A program made the translations under genes and the position numbers. A stretch of DNA of 64,000 nucleotides from assembly GCF_900106565.1 (NCBI RefSeq), contig NZ_FNNJ01000001.1:186001-250000 (forward strand). The letters run 5' to 3'. The first letter of the stretch is position 1. Every line of letters begins with the position of its first letter. The notes under the pieces were generated by a model. The model saw only the letters and a list, made by a program, of their open reading frames with translations, had not been told where the DNA came from and did no database searches. This DNA comes from Lutibacter oricola (GTDB taxonomy: Bacteria; Bacteroidota; Bacteroidia; Flavobacteriales; Flavobacteriaceae). Shown in pieces: positions 33,352 to 42,773 of the stretch.

Positions 33352-34494
33352 CTATCTATTGTATTTTATTTTACGCAGTACCCTAACAGCTTCTTTATAT
33401 TTTATATAGCTTGTTTTATTTTCTATTTTTTTTAGATAAGGCTTTAATTCCGTTAATTTCTTATAAGCATTTGGAATGTTATTTAAAATACAAATTAAAT
33501 AATTAGTAGGCGATTCGATTAAATCTTGTTCTTCTCTATTATTTAAAGGGATTCCTTTTTTAAGCTTTTCTAAAATAGCATTACAATTATTAAATATATG
33601 TAGTAAATCGAAAGTGTTAAATTGTGGAGGTTTAAATAAAAGTTCTGTTGCTATATCGTGTTTTCCGTTTCGTTTAAAATTAATAATTGTTTTTTCGAAG
33701 GGGTAATAATCAAATTCATCATTTATTTTTAAAAACACATATTCCGTTATAATAAATGAATGGTGGTTGTATTCAATTTTAACTTCATCTAAAGCAGAAT
33801 AAAATAAACGTACTTGTTCGCTTACCAGTTCAATATCTACTCTCGAATAAAAAGTTTTTTCACCTACAGTTTTCTTTTTGCCAGCCCAGCAAAGCACAAA
33901 TTGTTCATTAAAAACCTTGTAAGTAGGGTTGTATTCATCTTTATGTCTTTCAAAAAAAAGAAAAACACTATCTAACGTTAATTGTATGTTGTTGCTAGCG
34001 TTTTTTTCTATAGCTTCAACAATGGTTTTATTTGTGTTTTTTAATTCGTATTTTCCAAGTGTAGACATAGAATTGCTACCTCTTCTGTAAAACGTTCTGC
34101 CACTTACATACTTCCAAATAGGTTTATTTAAAGAGGTAACTTTATTTTTTGGATATATGGTTACTAAACCTACAACCTTATGCCTTGGTAATCTTGGAAA
34201 AGCAACGTTTTCGTATTGAATTTTAGGGGGATTATTAAAATATGAATTTACTAAATTTTGAATTTTACTATCATCATAAAAATCTACACCTTCAATTTTA
34301 TTATCTTCATCTTCTACACCAACCACAATAAATGAATTGTTTTCGGGGTTTGAATTAGACAGTGCACATACGTGCTTTAAAAATTTGGCTTTGCCTTCTT
34401 TAGTTGCTAAATTTAGCTTTCGTTTTTTATCGTAAAAGCTATTCTCATCGTTATGAGTTAATAGGTTTTTAATTAAAAGGCGTTTGTTAATCAT
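33352..34494 (-). CDS. AlbA_2 (divergent AAA_4/Schlafen-like) domain protein
   Basis: A 380-residue soluble protein. Residues about 10-140 fit the AlbA_2 putative DNA-binding domain: LNLATKEGKAKFLKHVCALS, NSFIVVGVEDEDNKIEGVDF and VSGRTFYRRGSNSM near residue 135. The C-terminal 230 residues match nothing I recognise and contain long charged helices and beta strands (IEYNHHSFIITEYVFLKIN). Family members often join regulator or defence-type genes, but no such partner is nearby. It starts 1 bp after the upstream SDR gene stops, so it is cotranscribed with a metabolic enzyme. Confidence 0.75.
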   Translation of the reverse strand: MINKRLLIKNLLTHNDENSFYDKKRKLNLATKEGKAKFLKHVCALSNSNPENNSFIVVGVEDEDNKIEGVDFYDDSKIQNLVNSYFNNPPKIQYENVAFPRLPRHKVVGLVTIYPKNKVTSLNKPIWKYVSGRTFYRRGSNSMSTLGKYELKNTNKTIVEAIEKNASNNIQLTLDSVFLFFERHKDEYNPTYKVFNEQFVLCWAGKKKTVGEKTFYSRVDIELVSEQVRLFYSALDEVKIEYNHHSFIITEYVFLKINDEFDYYPFEKTIINFKRNGKHDIATELLFKPPQFNTFDLLHIFNNCNAILEKLKKGIPLNNREEQDLIESPTNYLICILNNIPNAYKKLTELKPYLKKIENKTSYIKYKEAVRVLRKIKYNR

Positions 34495-34495
34495 T

Positions 34496-35251
34496 TTAAG
34501 CCTTATTTAAAATTGTAGCACTTGCTTGTGCAGTTGGATACACAACTAAATCTTCTATATTTACGTGATAAGGTCTTGTTACTACAAAGTGAATAATATC
34601 TGCAATATCTTCAGCTTTTAATGGTTTGTAGCCTTCATAAACTTTTTTTGCTTTGTCAACATCGCCTTTAAACCTAACTTCAGAAAATTCAGTTTCTACT
34701 GCTCCAGGATGAATTCCTGAAACACGTATATTATATTTGTTTAAATCAATCCTCATGGCTTTATTTAAAGCGTTTACGGCGTGTTTAGAGGCGCAATAAA
34801 CATTTCCGTTTGGGTATACTTCTTTTCCTGCAATAGAGCCTATATTAACAATAAAACCATTATTATTTTTAATCATAGTTGGTATAATTGCTTTTGAAAC
34901 ATATAATAAGCCTTTTACATTAATATCGAGCATGGCATCCCAATCATCTAAACTACCATCTTGAATTGTGTTTAGACCGTGGGCGTTGCCAGCATTATTT
35001 ATTAAAATATCAATATTTTTGAATTCAGTTGGAATAGATTTAATGGCAGAAAACACTTCTTGTTTATTACTTACATCAAATTGTAAAGTAGTTACTTTAG
35101 TATACTGGCTTAATTCTTTTTCCAATTCAATTAAACGATTTTTTCGCCTGCCACAAATTATTAACTGAATATTGTTTTTTGCGAATAATTGTGCTGTTGC
35201 TTTTCCTATACCAGATGTTGCTCCTGTTATTAGAGCAGTAAATGTTTTCAT
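34496..35251 (-). CDS. Short-chain dehydrogenase/reductase, YdfG-like
   Basis: A 251-residue classical SDR. The cofactor motif is ITGATSGIGKATAQLFA, then INNAGNAHG. The active-site Ser is in VNIGSIAG and the Tyr-x3-Lys is YCASKHAVNA. GRRKNRL after beta-2 carries Arg residues that favour NADPH. It resembles E. coli YdfG (3-hydroxy acid/serine dehydrogenase). The substrate is unproven. The gene lies directly upstream of the AlbA_2-domain gene. Confidence 0.92.
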   Translation of the reverse strand: MKTFTALITGATSGIGKATAQLFAKNNIQLIICGRRKNRLIELEKELSQYTKVTTLQFDVSNKQEVFSAIKSIPTEFKNIDILINNAGNAHGLNTIQDGSLDDWDAMLDINVKGLLYVSKAIIPTMIKNNNGFIVNIGSIAGKEVYPNGNVYCASKHAVNALNKAMRIDLNKYNIRVSGIHPGAVETEFSEVRFKGDVDKAKKVYEGYKPLKAEDIADIIHFVVTRPYHVNIEDLVVYPTAQASATILNKA

Positions 35252-35280
35252 ACTAAATTTTTGAAATATAAATATACAAA

Positions 35281-35308
35281 AAAACGGTTCTCGAGCGAGA
35301 ACCGTTTT
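35281..35308. terminator. Bidirectional intrinsic terminator
   Basis: AAAACGGTTCTC and GAGAACCGTTTT pair around a GAGC loop and continue into TTTTT. It lies downstream of the minus-strand lipoprotein gene that ends at 35364 and isolates the SDR operon. Confidence 0.88.
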
Positions 35309-35363
35309 TAATTAGCTGACTAATTAAATAGTCAACTAAAAATCAACTAACCAAACTTTATTT

Positions 35364-36293
35364 TTAATGCTTTTTTCTAATTTTTGTTGCTCTTTTTACT
35401 TTAGTACGTTTTCTACCTTCATTACTTACAGTAGAACCTTTACCTTTTGCAGATTTTTTATATTGAATATAATTTAATCCATCAAATTCATATGTTGTTC
35501 CAGAGTTTACGTGGTACAATTCTATCTTATCGTCATTTATAACGGTTAATTCGAATTCTTCAGTACCGTACGAATCATAATCTAATGTTAAAATTTTTAA
35601 ATTTTCGTACCCTTGAACGTCATATACTTCATATCCGCCTACATAGTCCCATAGTATATTAGCAATATTTGTGCCAACCTCGTCTTTAGAAGAATAAAAT
35701 GTTGTTATGTTTTCTGGTGTAAATGCTAAAAAGTTTTCGTTATCAAATTCGTTAACGTCACCACTATCGCTTACATAAGATTTTTCCCAAGCTTCGAACT
35801 CTTGTAAAAGGTATTCAATGTTTTCATAAAATATTTTATCAAAGTCGAAATTATATTTTTGGTACCCTTCCAAAGTATATGTTACATTATTGTAGTTATC
35901 GCTAAGTTTAATTCTATCGCTGTTAATTTCAATAACATCAAAATCTATAAACCCATCTATATCGTGATCTATTTCTAAGTAACCTTTATTTGTATTGTAA
36001 TAACCAATTTGAATTCCATATCCATTTCCTGTGCTACCAATTCCTACAAGATTGTTATTTGCGTATAATTTTCCGTTTAAAAAAGAAATTGTAAATGCTT
36101 TAGACATAAAAGGAATGTCTCCAGTACCCGTAGTTTCATTATAATCTACATACCAAATATCATTTGTAGAAATAATATCTTCTAATGTAGCGTAATAAAA
36201 ATCATCATCATTTAAACCATTAACTGTAGTGCTACACGAGGTAACTGCTATGCTTAATACTAAAGTTGCGAAAAGTAGTTTTAAAGTTTTCAT
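35364..36293 (-). CDS. Lipoprotein with two related beta domains and basic tail
   Basis: A 309-residue exported lipoprotein; the lipobox VTSC puts the cysteine at residue 20. Two similar halves can be seen. GYLEIDHDIDGFIDFDVIEI followed by TYTLEGYQKY corresponds to LKILTLDYDSYGTEEFELTV followed by TYEFDGLNYIQY. This indicates an internal duplication. The last 30 residues are strongly basic (KRTKVKRATKIRKKH). No catalytic motif is recognised. The function is unknown. Confidence 0.65.
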   Translation of the reverse strand: MKTLKLLFATLVLSIAVTSCSTTVNGLNDDDFYYATLEDIISTNDIWYVDYNETTGTGDIPFMSKAFTISFLNGKLYANNNLVGIGSTGNGYGIQIGYYNTNKGYLEIDHDIDGFIDFDVIEINSDRIKLSDNYNNVTYTLEGYQKYNFDFDKIFYENIEYLLQEFEAWEKSYVSDSGDVNEFDNENFLAFTPENITTFYSSKDEVGTNIANILWDYVGGYEVYDVQGYENLKILTLDYDSYGTEEFELTVINDDKIELYHVNSGTTYEFDGLNYIQYKKSAKGKGSTVSNEGRKRTKVKRATKIRKKH

Positions 36294-36407
36294 ATTCTAT
36301 CATTTTTGGGTTACGATTTATAAATTTCAATATTCGTGCCAAAAAATAAAATTTTCAACGAGCTAGTTTTAAGTTGCAGTGATATAGTGAGTTAGGTTTA
36401 AATATTT

Positions 36408-36875
36408 TTATGGAAATTCAATAGGTTTAGTTTCGATAAGATTTTTTATTTTGTAAAGTTTCTCTTTATTTTTGATATAGAACGTTACTATGGCTTCATC
36501 TTTTTTTAGTTCAAAAGGTATTTTTTTAGAAATATCTGGAACTTTATTACCATATTCTTTTTTTCTATTACTCGCTATTATTCGATTTTTTCTAGTATTT
36601 GAATGTACAATAGTACCTGTATAGCCAGAGTTTGTAGCTTTTAAAGGAAATTTTTTATTTCTGAAATAAACAGAATCTAATTTAACGTTACTATTAGTAG
36701 TTTCAATTTTAATGGTTACACCGCCTACGCCTGGTCTGCCACCAGTCCAATAACTATAAGAAGCATTTTTTATAGTAAAAGGAGCTTTTTTTACAAATGT
36801 ACTTTGTGATGTACTACAATTTGAAAATAGCAAGGGAATTGTAATAATAAGTATGATATTATGGAATAATTTCAT
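36408..36875 (-). CDS. Small lipoprotein of unknown function
   Basis: A 155-residue lipoprotein; the lipobox FSNC gives cysteine 20. The mature part includes IKNASYSYWTGGRPGVGGVT and IKIETTNSNVKLDSVYFRNK, beta-rich segments. The C-terminus is Lys-rich. I do not recognise the family. It lies 114 bp upstream of the duplicated lipoprotein gene, and no strong promoter or terminator is visible in between, so cotranscription is possible. Confidence 0.6.
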   Translation of the reverse strand: MKLFHNIILIITIPLLFSNCSTSQSTFVKKAPFTIKNASYSYWTGGRPGVGGVTIKIETTNSNVKLDSVYFRNKKFPLKATNSGYTGTIVHSNTRKNRIIASNRKKEYGNKVPDISKKIPFELKKDEAIVTFYIKNKEKLYKIKNLIETKPIEFP

Positions 36876-36918
36876 GTTTTGTATTTTTAAAACTAAAGCA
36901 AATTATATACCAAATTAC

Positions 36919-36956
36919 AAAAAAAGAGCCTATCTAATTAGATAGGCTCTTTTTTT
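36919..36956. terminator. Intrinsic terminator of the ATP synthase operon
   Basis: AAAAAAAGAGCCTATCT and AGATAGGCTCTTTTTTT are perfect 17-bp complements with an AATT loop. It lies 97 bp past the atpG stop codon and works in both directions. Confidence 0.92.
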
Positions 36957-37052
36957 GTAAAATAGTTTTGTGTATTTGTTGAGTTTTTCTGCTTTATCTA
37001 ATTAATTATAGCTTCTGCTCCATTTTTATAATTTGACTTCGCTATGCTTCGT

Positions 37053-37913
37053 CTAATTATTTAATGCTTCCGCACCACCAACAATTTCTAAAATTTCATT
37101 TGTAATAGCTGCTTGACGCGCTTTGTTATACGTTAATAATAACTCATTACGTAAATCTGTAGCATTATCAGTTGCTTTGTGCATTGCTGTCATACGAGCA
37201 CCGTGTTCTGAAGCAAAAGAATCTCTAATTGCTTTATATAATTGTGTTTTTAATGATTTAGGAATCAATTCTAACACAATTTCTGGTTTTGATGGCTCAA
37301 AAATATAATCAGCATTTACGTTAGTTCCACCTTCAACAGGTGCAATTGGTAAAAATTGCTCGATAGTTGTAATTTGAGTTGCAGCATTTTTAAACCTATT
37401 GTAAACAAGTTCTACTCTGTCATAACTACCTTCAGCAAATAATTTCATTATTTTTTCAGCAATTACAGCAACATTTTCAAAAGTTAAATCATCAAAAACA
37501 TCGTTGTTGTTTTCAATAACATTATTTGATTTAGATAAAATGTCGTTACCTTTTTTACCAATAGTTAAAAGGTCTACTTGTTTACCAGCATAGTTAGTTT
37601 CAATGTTTTTTACAGTCTCTTTAATAATAGAAGAGTTAAAACCACCACATAAACCTCTGTTAGAAGTAATGGTTACTAGTAATACTTTTGAAACTTCTTT
37701 TTGTTCAGAATATACACCGCCAATATCACCATCTAAAGTAGCACTTAAACTTTGTAAAAGTTCAGTTAACTTATTGGCATACGGACGCATTTGCGTAATT
37801 GCATCTTGCGCTTTTTTCAACTTTGCAGCCGATACCATTTTCATGGCACTGGTAATTTGCATTGTTGAACCAATGGATGTAATTCTGTTACGTATTTCTT
37901 TTAAGTTTGCCAT
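37053..37913 (-). CDS. atpG: ATP synthase F1 gamma subunit
   Basis: A 286-residue central-stalk subunit coupling rotation to catalysis. It starts MANLKEIRNRITSIGSTMQI with MKMVSAAKLKKAQD, the family's N-terminal helix. GLCGGFNSSI is the conserved central motif. SEHGARMTAMHKATDNA and YNKARQAAITNEILEIVGGA form the C-terminal helix. The ATG at 37913 is preferred to the longer frame because it gives the usual N-terminus. It is the last gene of the atpB-E-F-H-A-G operon. Confidence 0.97.
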   Translation of the reverse strand: MANLKEIRNRITSIGSTMQITSAMKMVSAAKLKKAQDAITQMRPYANKLTELLQSLSATLDGDIGGVYSEQKEVSKVLLVTITSNRGLCGGFNSSIIKETVKNIETNYAGKQVDLLTIGKKGNDILSKSNNVIENNNDVFDDLTFENVAVIAEKIMKLFAEGSYDRVELVYNRFKNAATQITTIEQFLPIAPVEGGTNVNADYIFEPSKPEIVLELIPKSLKTQLYKAIRDSFASEHGARMTAMHKATDNATDLRNELLLTYNKARQAAITNEILEIVGGAEALNN

Positions 37914-37985
37914 TTGTTTCTGGTAGTTAGTATAAAATATTAAGTATTGAGATATCGATCTCAATACTTAATACTAAAAATCTTT

Positions 37986-39563
37986 TTAAGCGTATTTAGC
38001 TGAAACTTCTTTTGCTGCACTTGTTAAAGTGTCAATAACTTCATCAGTTAATTTACCAGCTTTTAAAGTATCTAATGTGTCTCTATGCTTAGCATTCATA
38101 TATTGAATATAATCTGCCTCAAACTCTTTTACTTTTTCTACAGGTACATCTTTTAATAAGTTTTTAGAACCTGCGTAAATAATAGCAATTTGATCTTCAA
38201 CTTTAAAAGGATCTGATTGAGCTTGTTTTAAAATTTCAACGTTACGTTTTCCTTTTTCAATTACATTCATAGTTGCAGCATCTAAATCTGAACCAAACTT
38301 AGCGAAAGCTTCTAGCTCACGGTATTGTGCTTGATCTAATTTTAAAGTACCTGCTACTTTTTTCATTGATTTAATTTGTGCGTTACCACCTACACGAGAT
38401 ACTGAGATACCTACGTTAATAGCTGGACGTACACCTGAGTTAAATAAATCTCCATCTAAGAAAATTTGTCCGTCAGTAATTGAAATTACGTTTGTTGGAA
38501 TATAAGCGGAAACATCTCCTGCTTGTGTTTCAATAATTGGTAAAGCAGTTAAAGAACCACCACCTTTAATTTGTCCTTGTAACGATTCTGGTACATCATT
38601 CATTTGAGCAGCAATTGTATCGTCATTAATAACTTTTGCAGCACGTTCTAATAAACGAGAGTGTAAATAGAATACATCACCAGGGTACGCCTCACGTCCT
38701 GGTGGACGACGTAGTAATAATGAAATCTCACGGTAAGCTACAGCTTGTTTAGATAAATCATCATAAACAATTAATGCAGGTCTACCTGTATCTCTAAAAT
38801 ATTCACCAATTGCAGCACCTCCCATTGGAGCGTATACTTGCATTGCAGCTGGATCTGATGCATTGGCAGCAACAATAGTTGTATAAGCCATAGCTCCTTT
38901 TTCTTCTAATAAGTTTGCAATTCCAGCAACTGTAGATGCTTTTTGACCAATTGCAACATATATACAAAATACTGGTTCACCAGCATCGTAAAATTCTTTT
39001 TGATTGATAATAGTATCAATAGCAACTGTAGATTTACCAGTTTGACGGTCACCAATAATAAGCTCACGTTGTCCTCTACCAACAGGAATCATAGCATCAA
39101 CTGCTTTTACACCTGTTTGTAATGGTTCAGTTACTGGCTCACGAAATACTACACCAGGGGCTTTACGCTCTAATGGCATTTCAAAAGTTTTTCCTTGAAT
39201 TGGACCTTTACCATCAATAGGGTCTCCTAAAGTATTTACAACACGTCCAACAATTCCTTCACCAACATTTAATGAAGCAATACGTTCGGTACGTTTTACT
39301 GTAGATCCTTCTTTGATTGTTTTAGAGTGTCCTAATAATACAACACCTACGTTGTCTTCTTCTAAGTTTAAAACAATTCCTTCTAACCCATCTTCAAACT
39401 CAACTAGCTCACCGTATTGTGCGTTTGCTAAACCGTAAACACGTGCAATACCATCACCTACTTGTAGAACAGATCCTACTTCATCTAAAGAGGCAGAACC
39501 GTCAAATCCTGCTAATTGTTGTTTTAAAATTGCTGAAACTTCAGCTGGTTTTATTGATGCCAT
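37986..39563 (-). CDS. atpA: ATP synthase F1 alpha subunit
   Basis: A 525-residue regulatory nucleotide-binding subunit of F1. Walker A is GDRQTGKST. The motifs GTAGQ-type are absent as expected. [30 protein letters not shown] and [18 protein letters not shown] are conserved. The Arg in [12 protein letters not shown] corresponds to the catalytic arginine finger. The length is typical. The partner beta subunit (atpD) is not in this window. Confidence 0.97.
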   Translation of the reverse strand: MASIKPAEVSAILKQQLAGFDGSASLDEVGSVLQVGDGIARVYGLANAQYGELVEFEDGLEGIVLNLEEDNVGVVLLGHSKTIKEGSTVKRTERIASLNVGEGIVGRVVNTLGDPIDGKGPIQGKTFEMPLERKAPGVVFREPVTEPLQTGVKAVDAMIPVGRGQRELIIGDRQTGKSTVAIDTIINQKEFYDAGEPVFCIYVAIGQKASTVAGIANLLEEKGAMAYTTIVAANASDPAAMQVYAPMGGAAIGEYFRDTGRPALIVYDDLSKQAVAYREISLLLRRPPGREAYPGDVFYLHSRLLERAAKVINDDTIAAQMNDVPESLQGQIKGGGSLTALPIIETQAGDVSAYIPTNVISITDGQIFLDGDLFNSGVRPAINVGISVSRVGGNAQIKSMKKVAGTLKLDQAQYRELEAFAKFGSDLDAATMNVIEKGKRNVEILKQAQSDPFKVEDQIAIIYAGSKNLLKDVPVEKVKEFEADYIQYMNAKHRDTLDTLKAGKLTDEVIDTLTSAAKEVSAKYA

Positions 39564-39595
39564 TTTAACTATTTTTTAAAACTATTTCTTTTTAT

Positions 39596-40150
39596 TTACA
39601 AACTTGAAACAAAGTTGTTGTTTTCAAATTGTCTTTTTAATACTTGTAATTTATTGCTAACACTTGCATCGTATTGAATATCTCCAACACGAAGAATAAA
39701 TCCTCCAATAATATCAGGATTTATAATGTTTTGTAACGTTGCTTCTTTACCAGTAAGCTCTTTTACTTTTGCTAAAACTTTTGTTTTTAAATCTTCTGTT
39801 AAAGCAATTGCTGAAGTTACCTTAGCAATTTGAACTTCTTTCAACTCATCAAACAAAACTTTAAATTGTTTAGCCACTGTACTTAACAAGCTAATACGTT
39901 TGTTTGCAATTAATAAGTCTATTAAACCAAACGATAAAGGTGAAATTTTTGAAGCAAAAACTTCTTTTAACGTTGCTTGTTTTGTTTCTGATTTTAATAC
40001 TGGGCTACTAAGCAACAATTGTAAGTCTTTACTCTCATCAATTGTTTTTGCAATAAACAACATATCTTTGTTCACTTCAACTTCTTTTTGTTGTTCAAGC
40101 GAAAAATTTAATATTGCTTTTGCGTAGCGTATTGCTGCTCTTGTGCTCAT
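39596..40150 (-). CDS. atpH: ATP synthase F1 delta subunit
   Basis: A 184-residue peripheral-stalk subunit (OSCP type). It starts with RAAIRYAKAILNFSLEQ and contains ETKQATLKEVF and RISLLSTVAKQFKVLFDE. The C-terminal NPDIIGGFILRVGDIQYDAS is the conserved signature. The length is normal. It lies 10 bp after atpF. Confidence 0.95.
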   Translation of the reverse strand: MSTRAAIRYAKAILNFSLEQQKEVEVNKDMLFIAKTIDESKDLQLLLSSPVLKSETKQATLKEVFASKISPLSFGLIDLLIANKRISLLSTVAKQFKVLFDELKEVQIAKVTSAIALTEDLKTKVLAKVKELTGKEATLQNIINPDIIGGFILRVGDIQYDASVSNKLQVLKRQFENNNFVSSL

Positions 40151-40160
40151 TTAGGTTGTA

Positions 40161-40661
40161 TTAGCTAATTGTTACTTCTTTTAACATATCTTCAACAAGT
40201 TTAATTTGCTTGTCTTTGTCAGATAGTTCTGTTTTTACTACTTTTTCTGCAATACCTACTGAAATTTCTGCTACTTGATTTTTAATATCAGCAATTGCAG
40301 CTTGTTTTTCAGATTGAATTGTAGCTTGTGCTTGTTCAATAACTTTATTAGCTTGAATTGTAGCTTCTTCCTTAGCTTCTGCTATAATACTTTCTTTAAG
40401 TTCACGAGCTTCTTTTAACATTCCGTCACGTTCTGTACGTGCTTCGTTTAAAATACGTTCGTTATCAGCTTGAAGGTTTTGCATTTCTTTACGAGCATTT
40501 TCAGCTTCGTCTAAAGCATTTTTAATACCTTCTTCTCTGTTATTTACGGCTTCTAAAATAGGTTTCCAAGCAAACTTTCTTAATAAAAGTACTAACGCAA
40601 GGAATAATACTGTTTGCCAAACAAAAAGTCCTAATGAAAACTGTTCTATTAACTTGTCCAT
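40161..40661 (-). CDS. atpF: ATP synthase F0 b subunit
   Basis: A 166-residue stator subunit with one N-terminal membrane helix (LGLFVWQTVLFLALVLLLRK) and then a long charged helix with repeated Glu/Lys/Ala that dimerises along the peripheral stalk. ILEAVNNREEGIKNALDEAE follows the helix as in other b subunits. The length is typical. Confidence 0.95.
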   Translation of the reverse strand: MDKLIEQFSLGLFVWQTVLFLALVLLLRKFAWKPILEAVNNREEGIKNALDEAENARKEMQNLQADNERILNEARTERDGMLKEARELKESIIAEAKEEATIQANKVIEQAQATIQSEKQAAIADIKNQVAEISVGIAEKVVKTELSDKDKQIKLVEDMLKEVTIS

Positions 40662-40734
40662 ATATTATATTATAGTGTTTATTTAATGTTTAAACAATAG
40701 CTACAACCAACCGTTGTAGCTATTAGTTTGTTTT

Positions 40735-40926
40735 TTAAGCTGCAAATAAAGCAGCAAATCCAATACCTTCTATTAAGGCAGCTGCAATAAGCATAGCTGT
40801 TTGAATTTTTCCTGAAGCTTCTGGTTGACGTGCGATAGCGTCCATTGCTGATCCACCAATTTTACCGATACCTAAACCAGCACCGATTACGATTAAACCT
40901 GCTCCTACAATGTTTGGAATTGTCAT
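40735..40926 (-). CDS. atpE: ATP synthase F0 c subunit
   Basis: A 63-residue double-helix proteolipid forming the rotating c-ring. Helix 1 has GAGLIVIGAGLGIGKIGG, the loop has ARQPEA, and helix 2 has the ion-binding Glu53 in LIEGIGFAALF. The residue after Glu is Gly, not the Ser/Thr of sodium-coupled rings, which favours proton coupling. It is shorter than the E. coli protein (79) but normal for Bacteroidota. Confidence 0.95.
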   Translation of the reverse strand: MTIPNIVGAGLIVIGAGLGIGKIGGSAMDAIARQPEASGKIQTAMLIAAALIEGIGFAALFAA

Positions 40927-40959
40927 AATGTATATATTTATTTAATTTAACATTCAATT

Positions 40960-42045
40960 TTAGTGATGCTCGTGTTCTTCAACAGCTGAACCGAAATATA
41001 GTGCGGATAGCATTGTGAAAATATAAGCTTGTAGCGCTGCTACTAATAATTCTAATAATGATAAGGCAAATGCTAACCCAAAAGATAATGGACTACCAAT
41101 CCAGTTTTTGAAAATGAACATTAACCCAATAATACTCATTAATACTACGTGACCTGCTGTAATGTTCGCGTATAAACGAATCATTAAAGAGAAAGGTTTA
41201 ATAATAGTTCCTAATAATTCAATAGGAGCTAAAATTATTTTCATTGGTACAGGTACACCTGGCATCCAAAAAATGTGTTTCCAGTAATCTTTGTTTCCTG
41301 AGAAAGTAGTAATAAAGTATGTCATTAATGCTAATGCTAATGTAACTGCAATATTGTTAGTTACATTTACACCAAGTGGAGTTAAACCTAGTAAGTTTAT
41401 AATCCATATAAAAAAGAATATAGTTAATAAGTAACTCATATACTTTTTATATTTTTTCTTACCAATATTTGGTATAGCTATATCGTCTCTAACATAAAGT
41501 ATAATAGGTTCTAATAAACGTCCAAGACCAGTAGGTATTGGGTTGTTTTTGTATTTTTTAGCCATTCTGCTAAACATAAAGAACATTAATAAACCTACTA
41601 AAAATATAAAAACAACATTTTTAGTTATAGAGAAATCTAGTGGTTTTGCATTAGTTGCATGATGATCTTCATCATAATTAATAGTTCCAGCAGCATCGGT
41701 TTTGTATATTTTACCGTGGTATAATTTGTAGTAATTTCCATCAACTTCTGCAAGAGTTTCGCCGTGGTGAAATTTAGAAGATGAAAAAACTTTTAAACCA
41801 CCATCCCATAAAATAACAGGTAATGGAGCACCTATATATTTGTGTTCACCTTCATCAGTTTCGTAAGAATACAAACTAAAATCGTGTGAGTCTAATAAGT
41901 GATGATTAATGTATTCCTTAATTTCAGTTTTAAGGTCTTTTTTTCCATGAGTTTCTTCCTTTGAAGGGGTAGAAATTGCATGCATGGAAGCAGTTACAAA
42001 TAATAATAGTAAGGTAATTGTTTTTACTAATTTAAATCTATTCAT
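40960..42045 (-). CDS. atpB: ATP synthase F0 a subunit with long N-terminal extension
   Basis: A 361-residue proton-channel subunit. The first 22 residues look like a signal peptide (ending SMHAIS). Residues about 25-140 form a His/Asp/Glu-rich soluble region (for example EDHHATNAKPLD, FHHGETLAEV). The membrane domain follows, with PFSLMIRLYANITAGHVVLM containing the essential Arg. The long extension is usual in Bacteroidota but absent in E. coli. The -33 and -7 promoter elements lie just upstream (42113 to 42083). Confidence 0.95.
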   Translation of the reverse strand: MNRFKLVKTITLLLLFVTASMHAISTPSKEETHGKKDLKTEIKEYINHHLLDSHDFSLYSYETDEGEHKYIGAPLPVILWDGGLKVFSSSKFHHGETLAEVDGNYYKLYHGKIYKTDAAGTINYDEDHHATNAKPLDFSITKNVVFIFLVGLLMFFMFSRMAKKYKNNPIPTGLGRLLEPIILYVRDDIAIPNIGKKKYKKYMSYLLTIFFFIWIINLLGLTPLGVNVTNNIAVTLALALMTYFITTFSGNKDYWKHIFWMPGVPVPMKIILAPIELLGTIIKPFSLMIRLYANITAGHVVLMSIIGLMFIFKNWIGSPLSFGLAFALSLLELLVAALQAYIFTMLSALYFGSAVEEHEHH

Positions 42046-42082
42046 GTCACTTAGTTAATAGTATGTGCTGAAAAATATTGTG

Positions 42083-42113
42083 CAAATGTACATTTTTAAA
42101 TATCAAAATCAAA
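42083..42113 (-). promoter_or_regulatory. Promoter of the atpB-E-F-H-A-G operon
   Basis: On the minus strand TTTG (42113-42110), a 19-nt spacer and TACATTTG (42090-42083) match the Bacteroidota primary promoter exactly. The atpB start codon follows 37 bp downstream. This is the best-formed promoter in the window and separates the core operon from the bactofilin/atpZ genes. Confidence 0.75.
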
Positions 42114-42169
42114 AATAAAACTTACTTAGATTAAATCTTAATAACAAGTGTTCACTATTAGGGCTTTAG

Positions 42170-42550
42170 TTATTTGTTTAGCATTTTTGAAAGATAAATT
42201 GTTTCTATTAGTAGACTTGTTAAGTAGGGTACTAAAAAGGACGTGGCCTCTAGCAGATTTAACTCTCCATCTTGTTTAAAAAAAGGGTAAAAGAAAATGA
42301 AGAAAATTGTAAATTTAAGCATGCTTCCACCCATAAAAACGAAGCCTAAAATGTGTAAATATTTTTTTTGAAGAATAAATAAACCAATAAAAATTACAAT
42401 AGCTAAAATATAGTTTAAACTATAAGCCAATATAATTCTGTTTTCGAATAAAGGGTTTTTAAAATAATTTAAAATGGTTATGTGAACACAAAATGTAATT
42501 ATAAGCGTAAATAAAAGTTTAAGCGAAAACCCAAGAACAGTTTTATTCAT
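42170..42550 (-). CDS. Small membrane protein linked to ATP synthase (AtpI-position)
   Basis: A 126-residue protein with four predicted membrane helices (for example LLFTLIITFCVHITIL and FTIFFIFFYPFF). It sits between atpZ and atpB, where AtpI-like assembly proteins are usually encoded, and I associate it with the family annotated DUF6168. It has no motif for a defined function. It overlaps the atpZ-like gene by 8 bp, which implies translational coupling. Confidence 0.7.
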   Translation of the reverse strand: MNKTVLGFSLKLLFTLIITFCVHITILNYFKNPLFENRIILAYSLNYILAIVIFIGLFILQKKYLHILGFVFMGGSMLKFTIFFIFFYPFFKQDGELNLLEATSFLVPYLTSLLIETIYLSKMLNK

Positions 42551-42773
42551 ACTTGTCGTTAATTTTTTTTAACTGAAGTAAAACACTATAAATAGAGAGT
42601 GCTAATGCTAAAAGTGTTAAAACTAGCGTATATATTTTATTAGTTGTTTCAAAATAAGCATCGAGTTTTTTTCCAAAGTAGGCACCTAAATAAATAGTAA
42701 TTCCCATTTGAAAAGCTATACCAGATAGTTGTGCAAATTTATGAAGCTGATTTTTCTTTTTTGGTTTGGTCAT
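42543..42773 (-). CDS. AtpZ/AtpI family protein
   Basis: A 76-residue protein with two membrane helices (QLSGIAFQMGITIYLGAYFG and YTLVLTLLALALSIYSVLLQ). The glycine-rich first helix and size match AtpZ, which helps c-ring assembly or Mg2+ handling with AtpI in other bacteria. The start lies inside the bactofilin gene (35-bp overlap, different frame). It precedes the small membrane gene with an 8-bp overlap. Confidence 0.85.
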   Translation of the reverse strand: MTKPKKKNQLHKFAQLSGIAFQMGITIYLGAYFGKKLDAYFETTNKIYTLVLTLLALALSIYSVLLQLKKINDKYE

